In this document: in pieces, positions 5,380-13,733 of the stretch | How the letters are laid out: every line of letters begins with the position of its first letter | How positions within the stretch are numbered: position 1 is the stretch's first letter | From: Prevotella sp. UBA2756 | GTDB taxonomy: Bacteria; Bacteroidota; Bacteroidia; Bacteroidales; Bacteroidaceae | Assembly: GCA_002353205.1 (NCBI GenBank) | Contig: DEJE01000028.1 | Coordinates: forward strand, 1-14,249 | Length of the DNA stretch: 14,249 nt | Direction of reading: 5' to 3' | The notes under the pieces: model-generated | The model's input: the letters and a program-made list of their open reading frames with translations, nothing else | Databases searched by the model: none | What the model was told of the DNA's origin: nothing | Position numbers and translations under genes: made by a program

Positions 5380-6696
5380 ATGCTGACATTAAGACTCATC
5401 ATTGAGGAAAAAGACCGTGTAGTAAACGGTCTGAAGAAAAAGAATTTCAAAGACGCAGAGGAAGCCATCGACCAAGTCATCGCCTTCGACAAAAAGCGTC
5501 GTGAGGCCCAACAGAGGCTCGACGCCAACCTGTCGGAAGCAAAAAAAATGGCTGCCAAGATCGGCTCGCTGATGAAAGAAGGAAAGAAAGACGAAGCCAG
5601 CATCGTGAAAGAACAGGTGTCGGGGCTGAAAGAAACGAACAAACAGCTGGAAGAGGAAATGTCGGCCGCTCAAGAAGAGCTGACCACACTTCTCTGCCAG
5701 ATTCCTAACATCCCCTACGACGAAGTGCCCGAGGGCAAGACAGCGGAAGACAACCATGTGGTGAAATCGAACCTCAAAGAGTGCACACCCACCGACACCG
5801 TTGGCAGCTGGACGGTCAATCCCGAAATCGCCACGGCCAAGCTTCCTCATTGGGAACTGGCAAAAAAATATAACCTCATCGACTTCGACCTCGGCGTGAA
5901 GATCACCGGAGCAGGTTTCCCCGTCTATATCGGCAAGGGAGCACGCCTGCAAAGGGCACTCATCAACTTTTTCCTTGATGAGGCCCGCAAGAGTGGATAC
6001 ACAGAAATCATCCCACCCACGGTAGTAAACGCGGCTTCCGGTTATGGCACCGGCCAGCTGCCCGACAAAGAAGGCCAGATGTATCATTGCGAAACAGACG
6101 ACTTCTACCTCATACCTACCGCCGAGGTTCCCGTGACCAATATCTACCGCGACGTAATCATCGACGAGAAAGACTTGCCCATCAAGAACTGTGCCTACAC
6201 GGAGTGCTTCCGTCGCGAGGCCGGCTCCTACGGCAAGGATGTACGTGGACTGAACCGCCTGCACGAATTCTCGAAGATTGAGATCGTGCGCATTGACAAG
6301 CCTGAGCACTCACGTCAGAGCCATCAAGAAATGCTCGATCATGTGGAAGGACTGCTCCAGAAGCTCGAGCTCCCTTACCGCATCCTGCTCTTATGCGGCG
6401 GCGACCAAAGTTTCACCTCTGCCATCTGTTACGACTTCGAGGTGTTCTCAGAGGCTCAGAAACGATGGCTTGAAGTGTCGTCGGTTTCCAACTTCGACAC
6501 CTATCAGGCCAACCGGCTGAAATGCCGCTTCCGCAACGCCGAAACAAAGAAGACCGAACTATGCCACACGCTCAACGGCTCGGCTTTGGCCCTGCCGAGA
6601 ATCGTGGCAGCCCTCCTCGAAAACAACCAGACGCCTGAAGGCATACGCATTCCGAAAGCCCTCATACCATACACAGGCTTCGAAATGATCGACTGA
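5380..6696 (+). CDS. serS: Seryl-tRNA synthetase
   Basis: This cytoplasmic class II synthetase charges tRNA-Ser with serine. The N-terminal tRNA-binding arm is a long antiparallel coiled coil (about residues 27-105, rich in K/E/A heptads). The catalytic domain shows TAEVPVT (247-253), motif 2 FRREAGSYGKDVRGLNRLHE (277-296) and motif 3 LNGSALALPRIVAALLENNQ (398-417), followed by GIRIPKAL. The 438 residues are close to the usual ~425-430. The ATG at 5380 gives the standard MLTLRLI start. It follows the FHA gene by 34 bp with no clear promoter between, so it is probably transcribed with the upstream pair. Nothing is missing or truncated. Confidence 0.98.
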   Translation: MLTLRLIIEEKDRVVNGLKKKNFKDAEEAIDQVIAFDKKRREAQQRLDANLSEAKKMAAKIGSLMKEGKKDEASIVKEQVSGLKETNKQLEEEMSAAQEELTTLLCQIPNIPYDEVPEGKTAEDNHVVKSNLKECTPTDTVGSWTVNPEIATAKLPHWELAKKYNLIDFDLGVKITGAGFPVYIGKGARLQRALINFFLDEARKSGYTEIIPPTVVNAASGYGTGQLPDKEGQMYHCETDDFYLIPTAEVPVTNIYRDVIIDEKDLPIKNCAYTECFRREAGSYGKDVRGLNRLHEFSKIEIVRIDKPEHSRQSHQEMLDHVEGLLQKLELPYRILLLCGGDQSFTSAICYDFEVFSEAQKRWLEVSSVSNFDTYQANRLKCRFRNAETKKTELCHTLNGSALALPRIVAALLENNQTPEGIRIPKALIPYTGFEMID

Positions 6697-6744
6697 CATT
6701 CTCTCCAATTCTGAGCATAGGAAACAACAATAAATGGGCACAAC

Positions 6745-9105
6745 ATGAACAAGATTATCCGTAAAGAACAATTCTCCGAGAAGGTATTCCTCTTCGAGAT
6801 TGAAGCACCGCTCATCGCCAAGAGCCGCAAGGCTGGCAACTTCGTCATCGTGCGCGTTGACAAGAAGGGTGAGCGCATGCCGCTGACCATCGCCGGTGCT
6901 GACATTGAAAAAGGCACCATCACGCTCGTCGTGCAGATGGTTGGCCTGTCGAGTAAGAAGCTTTGCGCCCTCAACGTGGGCGACTCCGTGGCCGACGTGG
7001 TAGGCCCCTTGGGCAACCCCACCCACATCGAGAACTACGGCACGGTGGTATGCGCCGGAGGCGGACTTGGCGTGGCTCCCATGCTGCCCATCATCCAGGC
7101 GCTGAAGGCTGCTGGCAACCGCGTGCTCTCCGTGATGGCAGGCCGCTCTAAGGATCTGATTATCCTGGAGGACAAGGTGCGCGAATCATCCGACGAGGTG
7201 ATTATCATGACCGACGACGGTTCCTACGGCGAAAAAGGCGTGGTAACCGTGGGTATGGAGAAATTCATGGAGCAGGAGCACGTTGACAAAGTGTTCGCCA
7301 TCGGCCCTCCCATCATGATGAAGTTCTCAAACCTCACCGCCCAGAAGCACAACATCCCCTGTGAAGTCAGCCTGAACACGATTATGGTGGACGGAACGGG
7401 TATGTGTGGCGCGTGCCGTCTGACCATTGGAGGCAAGACCAAGTTTGTCTGCATCGACGGTCCTGAGTTCGACGGAGCCTTGGTTGACTGGGACGAGATG
7501 TTCAAGCGTATGGGTACCTTCAAGCGCGAAGAGCAGGAAGAGCTCGCTCACTATGAGGAGCACCTCGTAAGCCCCTCTTCCACCGCAGGCAGCGACTCCG
7601 TCGTTGCTTCCACCGACATCGTCATGGACGAAGACCCCACCAACGACACCATCGAGAACCTCACCGACCCGAAGGCCGAATGGCGCCAAGAGCTCCGCAA
7701 GAGCATGAAGCCGAAGGAGCGCATGGCCATCGAGCGCGTAATAATGCCCGAGCTTGATCCTGCCTATCGTGCCACTACTCGCACCGAGGAGGTGAACACG
7801 GGCCTCACCAAGCAGCAGGCTCTCACCGAGGCCAAGCGTTGTCTTGACTGCCCCAAGCCTTCGTGCGTAGAAGGTTGTCCTGTAAACGTGAACATCCCTT
7901 CGTTCATCAAGAACATCGAGCGCGGTCAGTTCCTGGCTGCCGCCAAGGTGCTGAAAGACACCTCTGCCCTACCCGCCGTTTGCGGCCGTGTTTGCCCACA
8001 GGAGAAGCAATGCGAGAGCAAGTGCATTCACCTGAAGAGTGGCGGTCAGGCCGTGGCTATCGGCTATCTGGAGCGCTTTGCCGCCGACTTCGAGCGTGAG
8101 AGTGGCAATATCTCCCTGCCCGAGATTGCTCCCTCCAACGGCATCAAGATTGCCGTCGTGGGCTCTGGTCCTTCGGGATTGAGCTTCGCCGGCGACATGG
8201 TGAAGAAGGGCTACGACGTGTATGTGTTCGAGGCGCTTCACGAGATTGGCGGCGTGCTGAAATATGGTATTCCCGAGTTCCGTCTGCCCAATGCCATCGT
8301 TGACGTGGAGATCCAGAACCTCGCCAAGATGGGCGTTCACTTCCAGACCGACGTCATCGTGGGCAAGACCATTTCCGTTGACGAACTCGAGGCACAGGGC
8401 TTCAAGGGCATCTTCGTGGGTTCCGGTGCAGGTCTGCCCAACTTCATGAACATCCCAGGCGAGAATGCCATCAATATCATGTCGTCTAACGAGTATCTCA
8501 CGCGTGTGAACCTGATGGATGCTGCCAATCCCACGACCGACACCCCGCTGAACCCGGCCAAGAGCGTGCTTGTGGTGGGCGGTGGCAACACGGCCATGGA
8601 CTCTTGCCGCACGGCCAAGCGCCTCGGTGCCGACGTCACCTTGGTGTATCGCCGCTCGGAGGTAGAGATGCCTGCCCGTCTGGAGGAGGTGAAGCACGCC
8701 AAGGAAGAGGGCATCCGATTCCTCACGCTCCATAACCCCATTGAATATATCGCCGACGAGCAGGGTGCCGTGAAACAGGCTGTGCTTCAGGTGATGGAGC
8801 TCGGAGAGCCCGATGCTTCAGGCCGCCGTTCGCCTGTGCCCGTTGAAGGCAAGACCGTGACGCTCGATGTTGACCAGGTCATCGTGGCCGTGGGCGTCAG
8901 TCCCAACCCGCTTGTGCCGAAGTCAATCAAGGGTCTTGAACTGGGCCGCAAGAACACCATCGCCGTGAACGACGACATGCAGAGTTCACGCCCCACGGTG
9001 TTTGCCGGCGGCGACATTGTGCGCGGAGGTGCAACGGTGATTCTCGCCATGGGCGACGGCCGTCGTGCCGCTGCTTCCATGGATGCTAAACTCCAGGCTA
9101 AATGA
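6745..9105 (+). CDS. Fused NfnAB-like NAD(P)H/ferredoxin oxidoreductase (DHOD-B-like electron-transfer subunit + GltD-like subunit)
   Basis: This single chain joins two subunits that are separate in NfnAB/SudAB enzymes. Residues 1-~250 are a ferredoxin-reductase-type FAD/NAD module with the NAD-binding GGGLGVAPMLP (105-115) and a [2Fe-2S] site C221, C224, C236; D216 sits where this family uses an aspartate ligand. A linker (~262-330) leads to a glutamate-synthase-small-subunit-like part. That part has [4Fe-4S] cysteines C366/C369/C374/C378 and C413/C417/C423/C427, an FAD fold VVGSGPSGLS (471-480), an NADPH fold VVGGGNTAMDS (610-620) with YRRSEVEMPAR, and a second FAD contact FAGGDIVRGGATVILAMGDG. 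It would move electrons among NADH, NADPH and ferredoxin, as NfnAB does by flavin bifurcation. RefSeq often names this fusion after dihydroorotate dehydrogenase and glutamate synthase, but no pyrD or gltB is beside it. Confidence 0.93.
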   Translation: MNKIIRKEQFSEKVFLFEIEAPLIAKSRKAGNFVIVRVDKKGERMPLTIAGADIEKGTITLVVQMVGLSSKKLCALNVGDSVADVVGPLGNPTHIENYGTVVCAGGGLGVAPMLPIIQALKAAGNRVLSVMAGRSKDLIILEDKVRESSDEVIIMTDDGSYGEKGVVTVGMEKFMEQEHVDKVFAIGPPIMMKFSNLTAQKHNIPCEVSLNTIMVDGTGMCGACRLTIGGKTKFVCIDGPEFDGALVDWDEMFKRMGTFKREEQEELAHYEEHLVSPSSTAGSDSVVASTDIVMDEDPTNDTIENLTDPKAEWRQELRKSMKPKERMAIERVIMPELDPAYRATTRTEEVNTGLTKQQALTEAKRCLDCPKPSCVEGCPVNVNIPSFIKNIERGQFLAAAKVLKDTSALPAVCGRVCPQEKQCESKCIHLKSGGQAVAIGYLERFAADFERESGNISLPEIAPSNGIKIAVVGSGPSGLSFAGDMVKKGYDVYVFEALHEIGGVLKYGIPEFRLPNAIVDVEIQNLAKMGVHFQTDVIVGKTISVDELEAQGFKGIFVGSGAGLPNFMNIPGENAINIMSSNEYLTRVNLMDAANPTTDTPLNPAKSVLVVGGGNTAMDSCRTAKRLGADVTLVYRRSEVEMPARLEEVKHAKEEGIRFLTLHNPIEYIADEQGAVKQAVLQVMELGEPDASGRRSPVPVEGKTVTLDVDQVIVAVGVSPNPLVPKSIKGLELGRKNTIAVNDDMQSSRPTVFAGGDIVRGGATVILAMGDGRRAAASMDAKLQAK

Positions 9106-9470
9106 ACGGTTTATATACCATCATACTACTCATACTAAGCAACGTCTTCATGACGTTTGCTTGGTATGGGCATCTCAAGCTTCAACAAACAGGCATCAGC
9201 AGCCATTGGCCACTGATAGGAATTATCGTCTTTTCGTGGGGAATAGCTTTCCTCGAGTATTGCTGTCAAGTTCCCGCAAACCGAATGGGATTCGAGGGGA
9301 ACGGCGGGCCTTTCAACCTCGTTCAGCTCAAGGTGATTCAGGAATGCATCTCGCTCGGTGTCTTCGCTGTTATTGCCAACATTCTCTTTCAAGGACAAAG
9401 CATTCATTGGAACCACATACTGGCCTTCTTCCTCATCATCTGTGCCGTCTACCTGGTATTCATGAAATAA
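9102..9470 (+). CDS. DUF486 (DMT-like) small membrane protein
   Basis: The 122 residues form about four hydrophobic helices (roughly 4-21, 36-56, 84-100, 103-121). The pattern WYGHLKLQ (22-29), SWGIAFLEYC and QVPANRMG is typical of DUF486, a half-size relative of the drug/metabolite transporter superfamily. Its start codon overlaps the stop of the oxidoreductase gene (ATGA), so translation is probably coupled. DUF486 has no established substrate that I know of. The overlap makes a link to the oxidoreductase worth considering, but this is inference. Confidence 0.88.
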   Translation: MNGLYTIILLILSNVFMTFAWYGHLKLQQTGISSHWPLIGIIVFSWGIAFLEYCCQVPANRMGFEGNGGPFNLVQLKVIQECISLGVFAVIANILFQGQSIHWNHILAFFLIICAVYLVFMK

Positions 9471-9680
9471 GTGATTGTTTCGTTTCGAGACTGGCATACG
9501 TAGGTGTTTGGTGTGAATCAAGAACATAGCAACATAATTGCGAAGTTCTTGCTAGACTTATGCGTATAAAGTTCGAATTCTTCGTTTTAACAATATAAAC
9601 AAACACGTTCGGATTTATTTCGCAATCGTTTTTTCGCAGCTTTGAGATGAAAGTCGTGAAGTTGCGAGCAGTCTGCATAA

Positions 9681-9700
9681 AAAACAAATGAATTTGTTTT
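9681..9700. repeat. 9-bp perfect inverted repeat overlapping the glnS -33 box
   Basis: AAAACAAAT (9681-9689) and ATTTGTTTT (9692-9700) are perfect inverted copies with a 2-bp centre. The right arm overlaps the TTTG -33 element (9698-9701). The position suits an operator, although AT-rich composition makes a chance origin possible. Confidence 0.4.
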
Positions 9701-9728
9701 GTTCTACACTCGTTTTTTCGTAACTTTG
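9698..9728 (+). promoter_or_regulatory. -33/-7 promoter for glnS
   Basis: TTTG (9698-9701) and TAACTTTG (9721-9728) match both Bacteroidetes elements with a 19-bp spacer. The predicted start leaves an AT-rich leader of about 25 bases before the ATG at 9759, with no Shine-Dalgarno site. It would also drive the TPR gene. Confidence 0.75.
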
Positions 9729-9758
9729 CGCCCGATAATAATAACTTAACAAACTATT

Positions 9759-11540
9759 ATGATAGAAGAAACGAAAGAAGTCTTTGGTTCCGAGAATAAG
9801 AATGAAGACAAAAGGAGTCTTAACTTCATAGAGCAACAGGTGGAAAAAGACCTGGCTGAATGCAAGAATGGTCGCAGGATACAAACACGATTCCCCCCTG
9901 AGCCCAACGGATATCTTCACATCGGGCACGCCAAGGCAATAGCCCTCGATTTCGGCATCGCCAAACGATACGGCGGGGTGTGCAACCTTCGTTTCGACGA
10001 CACCAACCCCATTAAGGAAGACACAGAATACATCGAAAGCATCGAGTACGATATCAAGTGGCTAGGTTTTGAGTGGGCAAATGTGTTCTATGCCAGCGAC
10101 TATTTCCAGCAACTATGGGACTTCGCCGTCTGGCTCATCAAACAAGGCCGAGCCTACGTTGACGAGCAAAGTGCCGAGGTCATAGCACAACAGAAGGGAA
10201 CGACCACCTCTCCTGGCACTAACAGTCCGTTCCGCGATCGCCCCGTAGAAGAGAACCTGCGCCTGTTTGAGTTCATGAACAGCGGGAAAGCTACTCCGGG
10301 AACATTGGTCTTGAGAGCAAAAATAGACATGAGTCACCCTAACATGCTCTTCCGCGACCCACTGCTCTATCGAGTGATGAACATTCCTCACATCAAGACG
10401 GGCAACAAATGGAATGCCTATCCCATGTACGACTTCACGCACGGGCAAAGCGACTATCTCGAAGGCGTTACACATTCGCTTTGCACGCTCGAGTTCGTGG
10501 AGCACCGCCCACTCTACGACCTCTTTATCACATGGATGAAAGAGTACAAGGGTGAGACCGAGAATATTGAAGACAATCGTCCACGCCAGACGGAATTCAA
10601 CAAGCTGAACCTCAGTTATACGCTCATGTCGAAGCGTAACCTTCTGGCATTGGTTAACGAGCATTTAGTCAACGGATGGGACGACCCACGTATGCCCACC
10701 ATCTGTGGATTCCGTCGCCGTGGATATAGCCCCGAGAGCATCATCAAGTTCATCAACAAAATCGGCTATACTACCTATGATGCACTCAACGAGATGGCAT
10801 TGCTTGAGAGTGCCGTGCGCGACGACCTCAACCAAAGGGCCATTCGCGTGAGTGCCGTGCTCGACCCCGTGCGCGTCGTCATTACAAATTACCCTGAGAA
10901 TCAAGTGGAATCGCTGACAGCCGTCAACAACCCCGAGAACGAAGCCGACGGAACACACGAGGTAGAATTCAGCCGCGAAATATGGATCGAGCGCGACGAC
11001 TTCATGGAGGTGGCCGAAAAGAAGTTCATGCGACTGGCTCCTGGCAAGGAAGTGCGCCTGAAGAACGCCTACATCATTAAATGCAATGAAGAGAATGCAT
11101 GCGAGAAGGACTTGAACGGAAGGGTAACAACTATCTATTGCACCTACGACCCCGAATCGCGAAGCGGGCTCCCGGGTTCTAACCGCAAAATCAAGGGGAA
11201 AACGCTCCATTGGGTTAGCTGCCACAACGCTGTCAAAGCTGAAGTGAGGCTCTACGACAGGCTCTGGAAAGTGGAAAACCCGCGTGACGCCCTCGCTGCC
11301 ATACGCGAAGAACAAGGATGCGATGCCGTTACCGCCATGAAGCAGATTATCAACCCCGACTCCCTACAAACTATCGACAACTGCTATGTTGAACCATACG
11401 CGGCTTCGACAAAGGCTGGCTGCTACCTACAATTCCAAAGAATCGGATACTTCATGCCTGACCAAGACACAACAGCCCAGCACCCAGTCTTCAACAAAAC
11501 CGTAGGACTGAAAGACACATGGGCAAAGCAGAACAAGTAA
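9759..11540 (+). CDS. glnS: Glutaminyl-tRNA synthetase
   Basis: This class I synthetase charges tRNA-Gln directly with glutamine, in the cytoplasm. The first signature FPPEPNGYLHIGHAKAI covers residues 45-61 (HIGH at 54-57) and is specific to GlnRS as against GluRS. The second, LMSKRN (289-294), corresponds to KMSKS. FDDTNPIKEDTEYIESI and the beta-barrel anticodon-binding part (from about residue 360) are also present. At 593 residues it is slightly longer than the E. coli enzyme (554). The N-terminal NFIEQQVEKDLAE segment corresponds to the E. coli N-terminus, so the ATG at 9759 is well placed. It has its own promoter and is followed after 13 bp by the TPR gene. Confidence 0.97.
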   Translation: MIEETKEVFGSENKNEDKRSLNFIEQQVEKDLAECKNGRRIQTRFPPEPNGYLHIGHAKAIALDFGIAKRYGGVCNLRFDDTNPIKEDTEYIESIEYDIKWLGFEWANVFYASDYFQQLWDFAVWLIKQGRAYVDEQSAEVIAQQKGTTTSPGTNSPFRDRPVEENLRLFEFMNSGKATPGTLVLRAKIDMSHPNMLFRDPLLYRVMNIPHIKTGNKWNAYPMYDFTHGQSDYLEGVTHSLCTLEFVEHRPLYDLFITWMKEYKGETENIEDNRPRQTEFNKLNLSYTLMSKRNLLALVNEHLVNGWDDPRMPTICGFRRRGYSPESIIKFINKIGYTTYDALNEMALLESAVRDDLNQRAIRVSAVLDPVRVVITNYPENQVESLTAVNNPENEADGTHEVEFSREIWIERDDFMEVAEKKFMRLAPGKEVRLKNAYIIKCNEENACEKDLNGRVTTIYCTYDPESRSGLPGSNRKIKGKTLHWVSCHNAVKAEVRLYDRLWKVENPRDALAAIREEQGCDAVTAMKQIINPDSLQTIDNCYVEPYAASTKAGCYLQFQRIGYFMPDQDTTAQHPVFNKTVGLKDTWAKQNK

Positions 11541-11553
11541 AAAATCCCAACGA

Positions 11554-12972
11554 ATGGCAGACAACTATTTTAGCAGCAAACAGTTCCTCTCCCTGCTTAA
11601 AGAATACGAACAATGCGAGAAGCAAGGCATTCCCTGCATTATCAGCTCCGACGATTACATAGACATCGCCGAATACTATGACACGCACCAGGGTGACACC
11701 GAACATGCTGAAAGAGTTGCTGACACAGCCATCAAGCTTTACCCCGGCGCCCCCGCCCCCTTGGTATTCAAGGCCAGGCTGTGCATGCTTAGAGGAGACT
11801 CCTTCGACCAAGTGAGACAGTGGCTAGAACAGGTGGACGACACCAACGACCTCGACTTCTGTTACCTTACTGCAGAAATCATGATACAGGAAGACAAGGT
11901 TGATGAAGCTAACCTGTATTTGAGAGAGTGCTTCGAAAAGCACCTAAACGACGAAGATGAGGAAGACATCATCTGCGACATAGCCTCGCTCTTCTGCGAC
12001 TATGGCTATGAAGAGATAGCCATGGAGTGGTTGCAGATGGCTGACGACAAGGACGACTCCTATTATCAGGAAATCATGGCCAGGATTCTCATCGCCAAAG
12101 GAGAATATGAGAAAGGTGAGAACATGCTCAACCACTTGCTCGACAGCAACCCCTTTGTCTCTACGTACTGGAACTCGCTGGCCACCTCGCAATACCAACG
12201 AAACAATTATCAGGACAGCATATTGAGTAGCGAGTACTCAATAGCACTCAACCCCCACGACGACGAGGCCGTGCTCAATAAGGCCAACGGCCTTTATCAA
12301 CTGGGAAACTTCGAAGAGGCAGCCCACTACTACCAGCGCTACATTAAGCTGCGTCCCGAAGACGAATATGGAGAGCTCTTCCTCGGCGTCTGCCTGATAT
12401 GCCTCAACCGCTATGTCGAAGCCGAGGAACATCTGAAGTCAGCCGTCAGGAAAGCAGAAAAGACAAAACACAACATGGCAGAAATCTACCAAGAGCTCGC
12501 CTTCACCGAAAGTAGGCTTGGAAAGGTCGACGATGCACTAGCATGTGTTGACAAGACAGAGGACTTCGGAGCCGACCACAACGAGATGAATGTTCTACGA
12601 GGCCATGTAATGCTCGAAAACCATCTCGTCGACGAAGCGCAAACCTACTTCAGTAAGGCAGTCCGCGAAAGCGGTTCTTCGCCACAGATATTCCTACGGG
12701 TAGCTGTCTCTGTTTACGACAACGGCTATGTTCCGCTGGCACACAAGATGTTCAGGATGCTCCTCAATGGCGTTGACGACGACTGGACAGAGGGATACAG
12801 CTATCTTGCTGCATGCTCCTACATGGAGAAGAAGGACGACGAATGGCTCAGCTACCTAAAGACAGCCGTCGAGAAGAATCCCGCCGAAGCCAAGAACGTT
12901 CTGGCTGACTTCTTCCCCGAAGGAACCGAACCACAGGACTATTATAGCTACGCCATCGAGAATATGAAATGA
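11554..12972 (+). CDS. Acidic tetratricopeptide-repeat protein
   Basis: This is a 472-residue helical-repeat protein without a signal peptide or membrane helix, so probably a cytoplasmic scaffold. TPR-type helices recur along most of the chain, clearest around residues 205-300 (YWNSLATSQYQRNNYQDSI; NKANGLYQLGNFEEAAHYYQ; ELFLGVCLICLNRYVEAEEH) and again at 308-335 and 345-370. The chain is very rich in D and E, notably 131-147 (LNDEDEEDIICDIASLF). The start lies 13 bp after glnS, so the two are almost surely one transcription unit. No partner or reaction can be named. The pairing with glnS may be only positional. Confidence 0.88.
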   Translation: MADNYFSSKQFLSLLKEYEQCEKQGIPCIISSDDYIDIAEYYDTHQGDTEHAERVADTAIKLYPGAPAPLVFKARLCMLRGDSFDQVRQWLEQVDDTNDLDFCYLTAEIMIQEDKVDEANLYLRECFEKHLNDEDEEDIICDIASLFCDYGYEEIAMEWLQMADDKDDSYYQEIMARILIAKGEYEKGENMLNHLLDSNPFVSTYWNSLATSQYQRNNYQDSILSSEYSIALNPHDDEAVLNKANGLYQLGNFEEAAHYYQRYIKLRPEDEYGELFLGVCLICLNRYVEAEEHLKSAVRKAEKTKHNMAEIYQELAFTESRLGKVDDALACVDKTEDFGADHNEMNVLRGHVMLENHLVDEAQTYFSKAVRESGSSPQIFLRVAVSVYDNGYVPLAHKMFRMLLNGVDDDWTEGYSYLAACSYMEKKDDEWLSYLKTAVEKNPAEAKNVLADFFPEGTEPQDYYSYAIENMK

Positions 12973-13011
12973 CTCAACGCTGTAAGTATTTAAGGTTGCT
13001 TCGTTTATAAG

Positions 13012-13721
13012 TTTAAAGGTTGTATAATCTCAAACCTCACCCCTAATAATCATAACCGCAAAATATGAATTGGATCAACACCCTTTTGGGGAATCTCAAC
13101 TACCACACCATTTTCTTTCTGATGATGCTCGAAAGCACCGTCATTCCTGTACCTTCCGAACTCGTTGTCAGCCCAGCCGCCTACTATGCGGCTGGAGGGA
13201 ACCTCAACATATGGCTTGTCATCCTATTCTCCACCCTCGGAGCTGATCTCGGAGCCACAATCAACTATGTGGTGGCCTACTATGTGGGGCGTCCTGTCGT
13301 CTACCGCTTTGCTAATAGTCGTTTGGGCCATCTGTGCCTGCTCACCCAGCAGAAGGTGGAGAAGAGCGAGAAGTATTTCTACGATCACGGCAAAGTGGCC
13401 ACGATCACTGGTAGGCTCATTCCCGGCATCAGGCACCTCATCAGCATCCCCGCCGGACTGTCGAAGATGCACTTCGGCTACTTCCTGCTCTACACCACTC
13501 TCGGCGCTGGTGCATGGAACTGCATTCTCGCAGCCCTGGGATGGTATCTCCACACCATTGTACCTGAAGACCAGCTCTACGACAAAATCACCGAGTATGG
13601 CGACTATATCAAATACTTCATCATCATCGCAGTTGTGGTCGCCGCAGCATACTATATGGTGAAGCATTATAAGAAGGGAAAATAAGGTTCTTAGTTGCTT
13701 TGACGTTTTAAGGTTATATAA
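13012..13721 (+). repeat. Pair of near-identical 16-bp intergenic sequences flanking the DedA gene
   Basis: TTTAAAGGTTGTATAA (13012-13027, 37 bp before the DedA start) and TTTTAAGGTTATATAA (13706-13721, 20 bp after its stop) agree at 14 of 16 positions. A TTGCTT lies a little upstream of each. They could be members of a dispersed AT-rich intergenic repeat of this genome, or the relics of a mobilised segment. Confidence 0.45.
13065..13685 (+). CDS. DedA-family inner-membrane protein
   Basis: DedA (SNARE-associated/VTT) proteins are inner-membrane transporters; some flip undecaprenyl phosphate or phospholipids, and loss often affects envelope integrity and antimicrobial tolerance. The N-terminal re-entrant region shows ESTVIPVPSELVV (23-35) with the conserved glutamates E23 and E32. 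The second, GRLIPGIRHLISIPAG (116-131), has R117, P120, G121 and R123. Further hydrophobic segments lie at about 48-74, 136-160 and 183-198, with a basic tail (KHYKKGK). The 206 residues are typical. It starts 92 bp after the TPR gene, with no clear -33/-7 pair seen, so it may be in the glnS transcript or have its own weak promoter. The substrate is not predictable from sequence. Confidence 0.93.
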   Translation: MNWINTLLGNLNYHTIFFLMMLESTVIPVPSELVVSPAAYYAAGGNLNIWLVILFSTLGADLGATINYVVAYYVGRPVVYRFANSRLGHLCLLTQQKVEKSEKYFYDHGKVATITGRLIPGIRHLISIPAGLSKMHFGYFLLYTTLGAGAWNCILAALGWYLHTIVPEDQLYDKITEYGDYIKYFIIIAVVVAAAYYMVKHYKKGK

Positions 13722-13724
13722 CCT
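13711..13724. repeat. 14-bp perfect palindrome between convergent genes
   Basis: AGGTTATATAACCT is a perfect palindrome in the 48-bp gap between the convergent DedA and FucP-like genes. It overlaps one of the flanking 16-bp sequences. No T-run follows and a palindrome without a loop is a poor terminator, so a protein-binding site or an end-of-gene hairpin on longer RNA are both possible. Confidence 0.4.
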
Positions 13725-13733
13725 CGTAAGGCA

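Larger units (their letters stand above)
9626..9728 (+). repeat. 19-bp promoter-like direct repeat upstream of glnS
   Basis: TCGTTTTTTCGCAGCTTTG (9626-9644) and TCGTTTTTTCGTAACTTTG (9710-9728) differ at 2 of 19 positions and lie 84 bp apart. The second contains the good -7 box TAACTTTG. In the first that box reads CAGCTTTG and is probably inactive. The similarity stops outside the 19 bp. Confidence 0.6.

Noticed and set aside
5389..6309. Long minus-strand open frame opposite serS (306 codons)
   Set aside because: It is the complement of a clear seryl-tRNA synthetase and gives no recognisable protein.
7969..8733. Minus-strand open frame opposite the oxidoreductase (254 codons)
   Set aside because: It is a shadow of the strongly conserved plus-strand gene; the His/Val/Leu-rich translation is typical of antisense frames.
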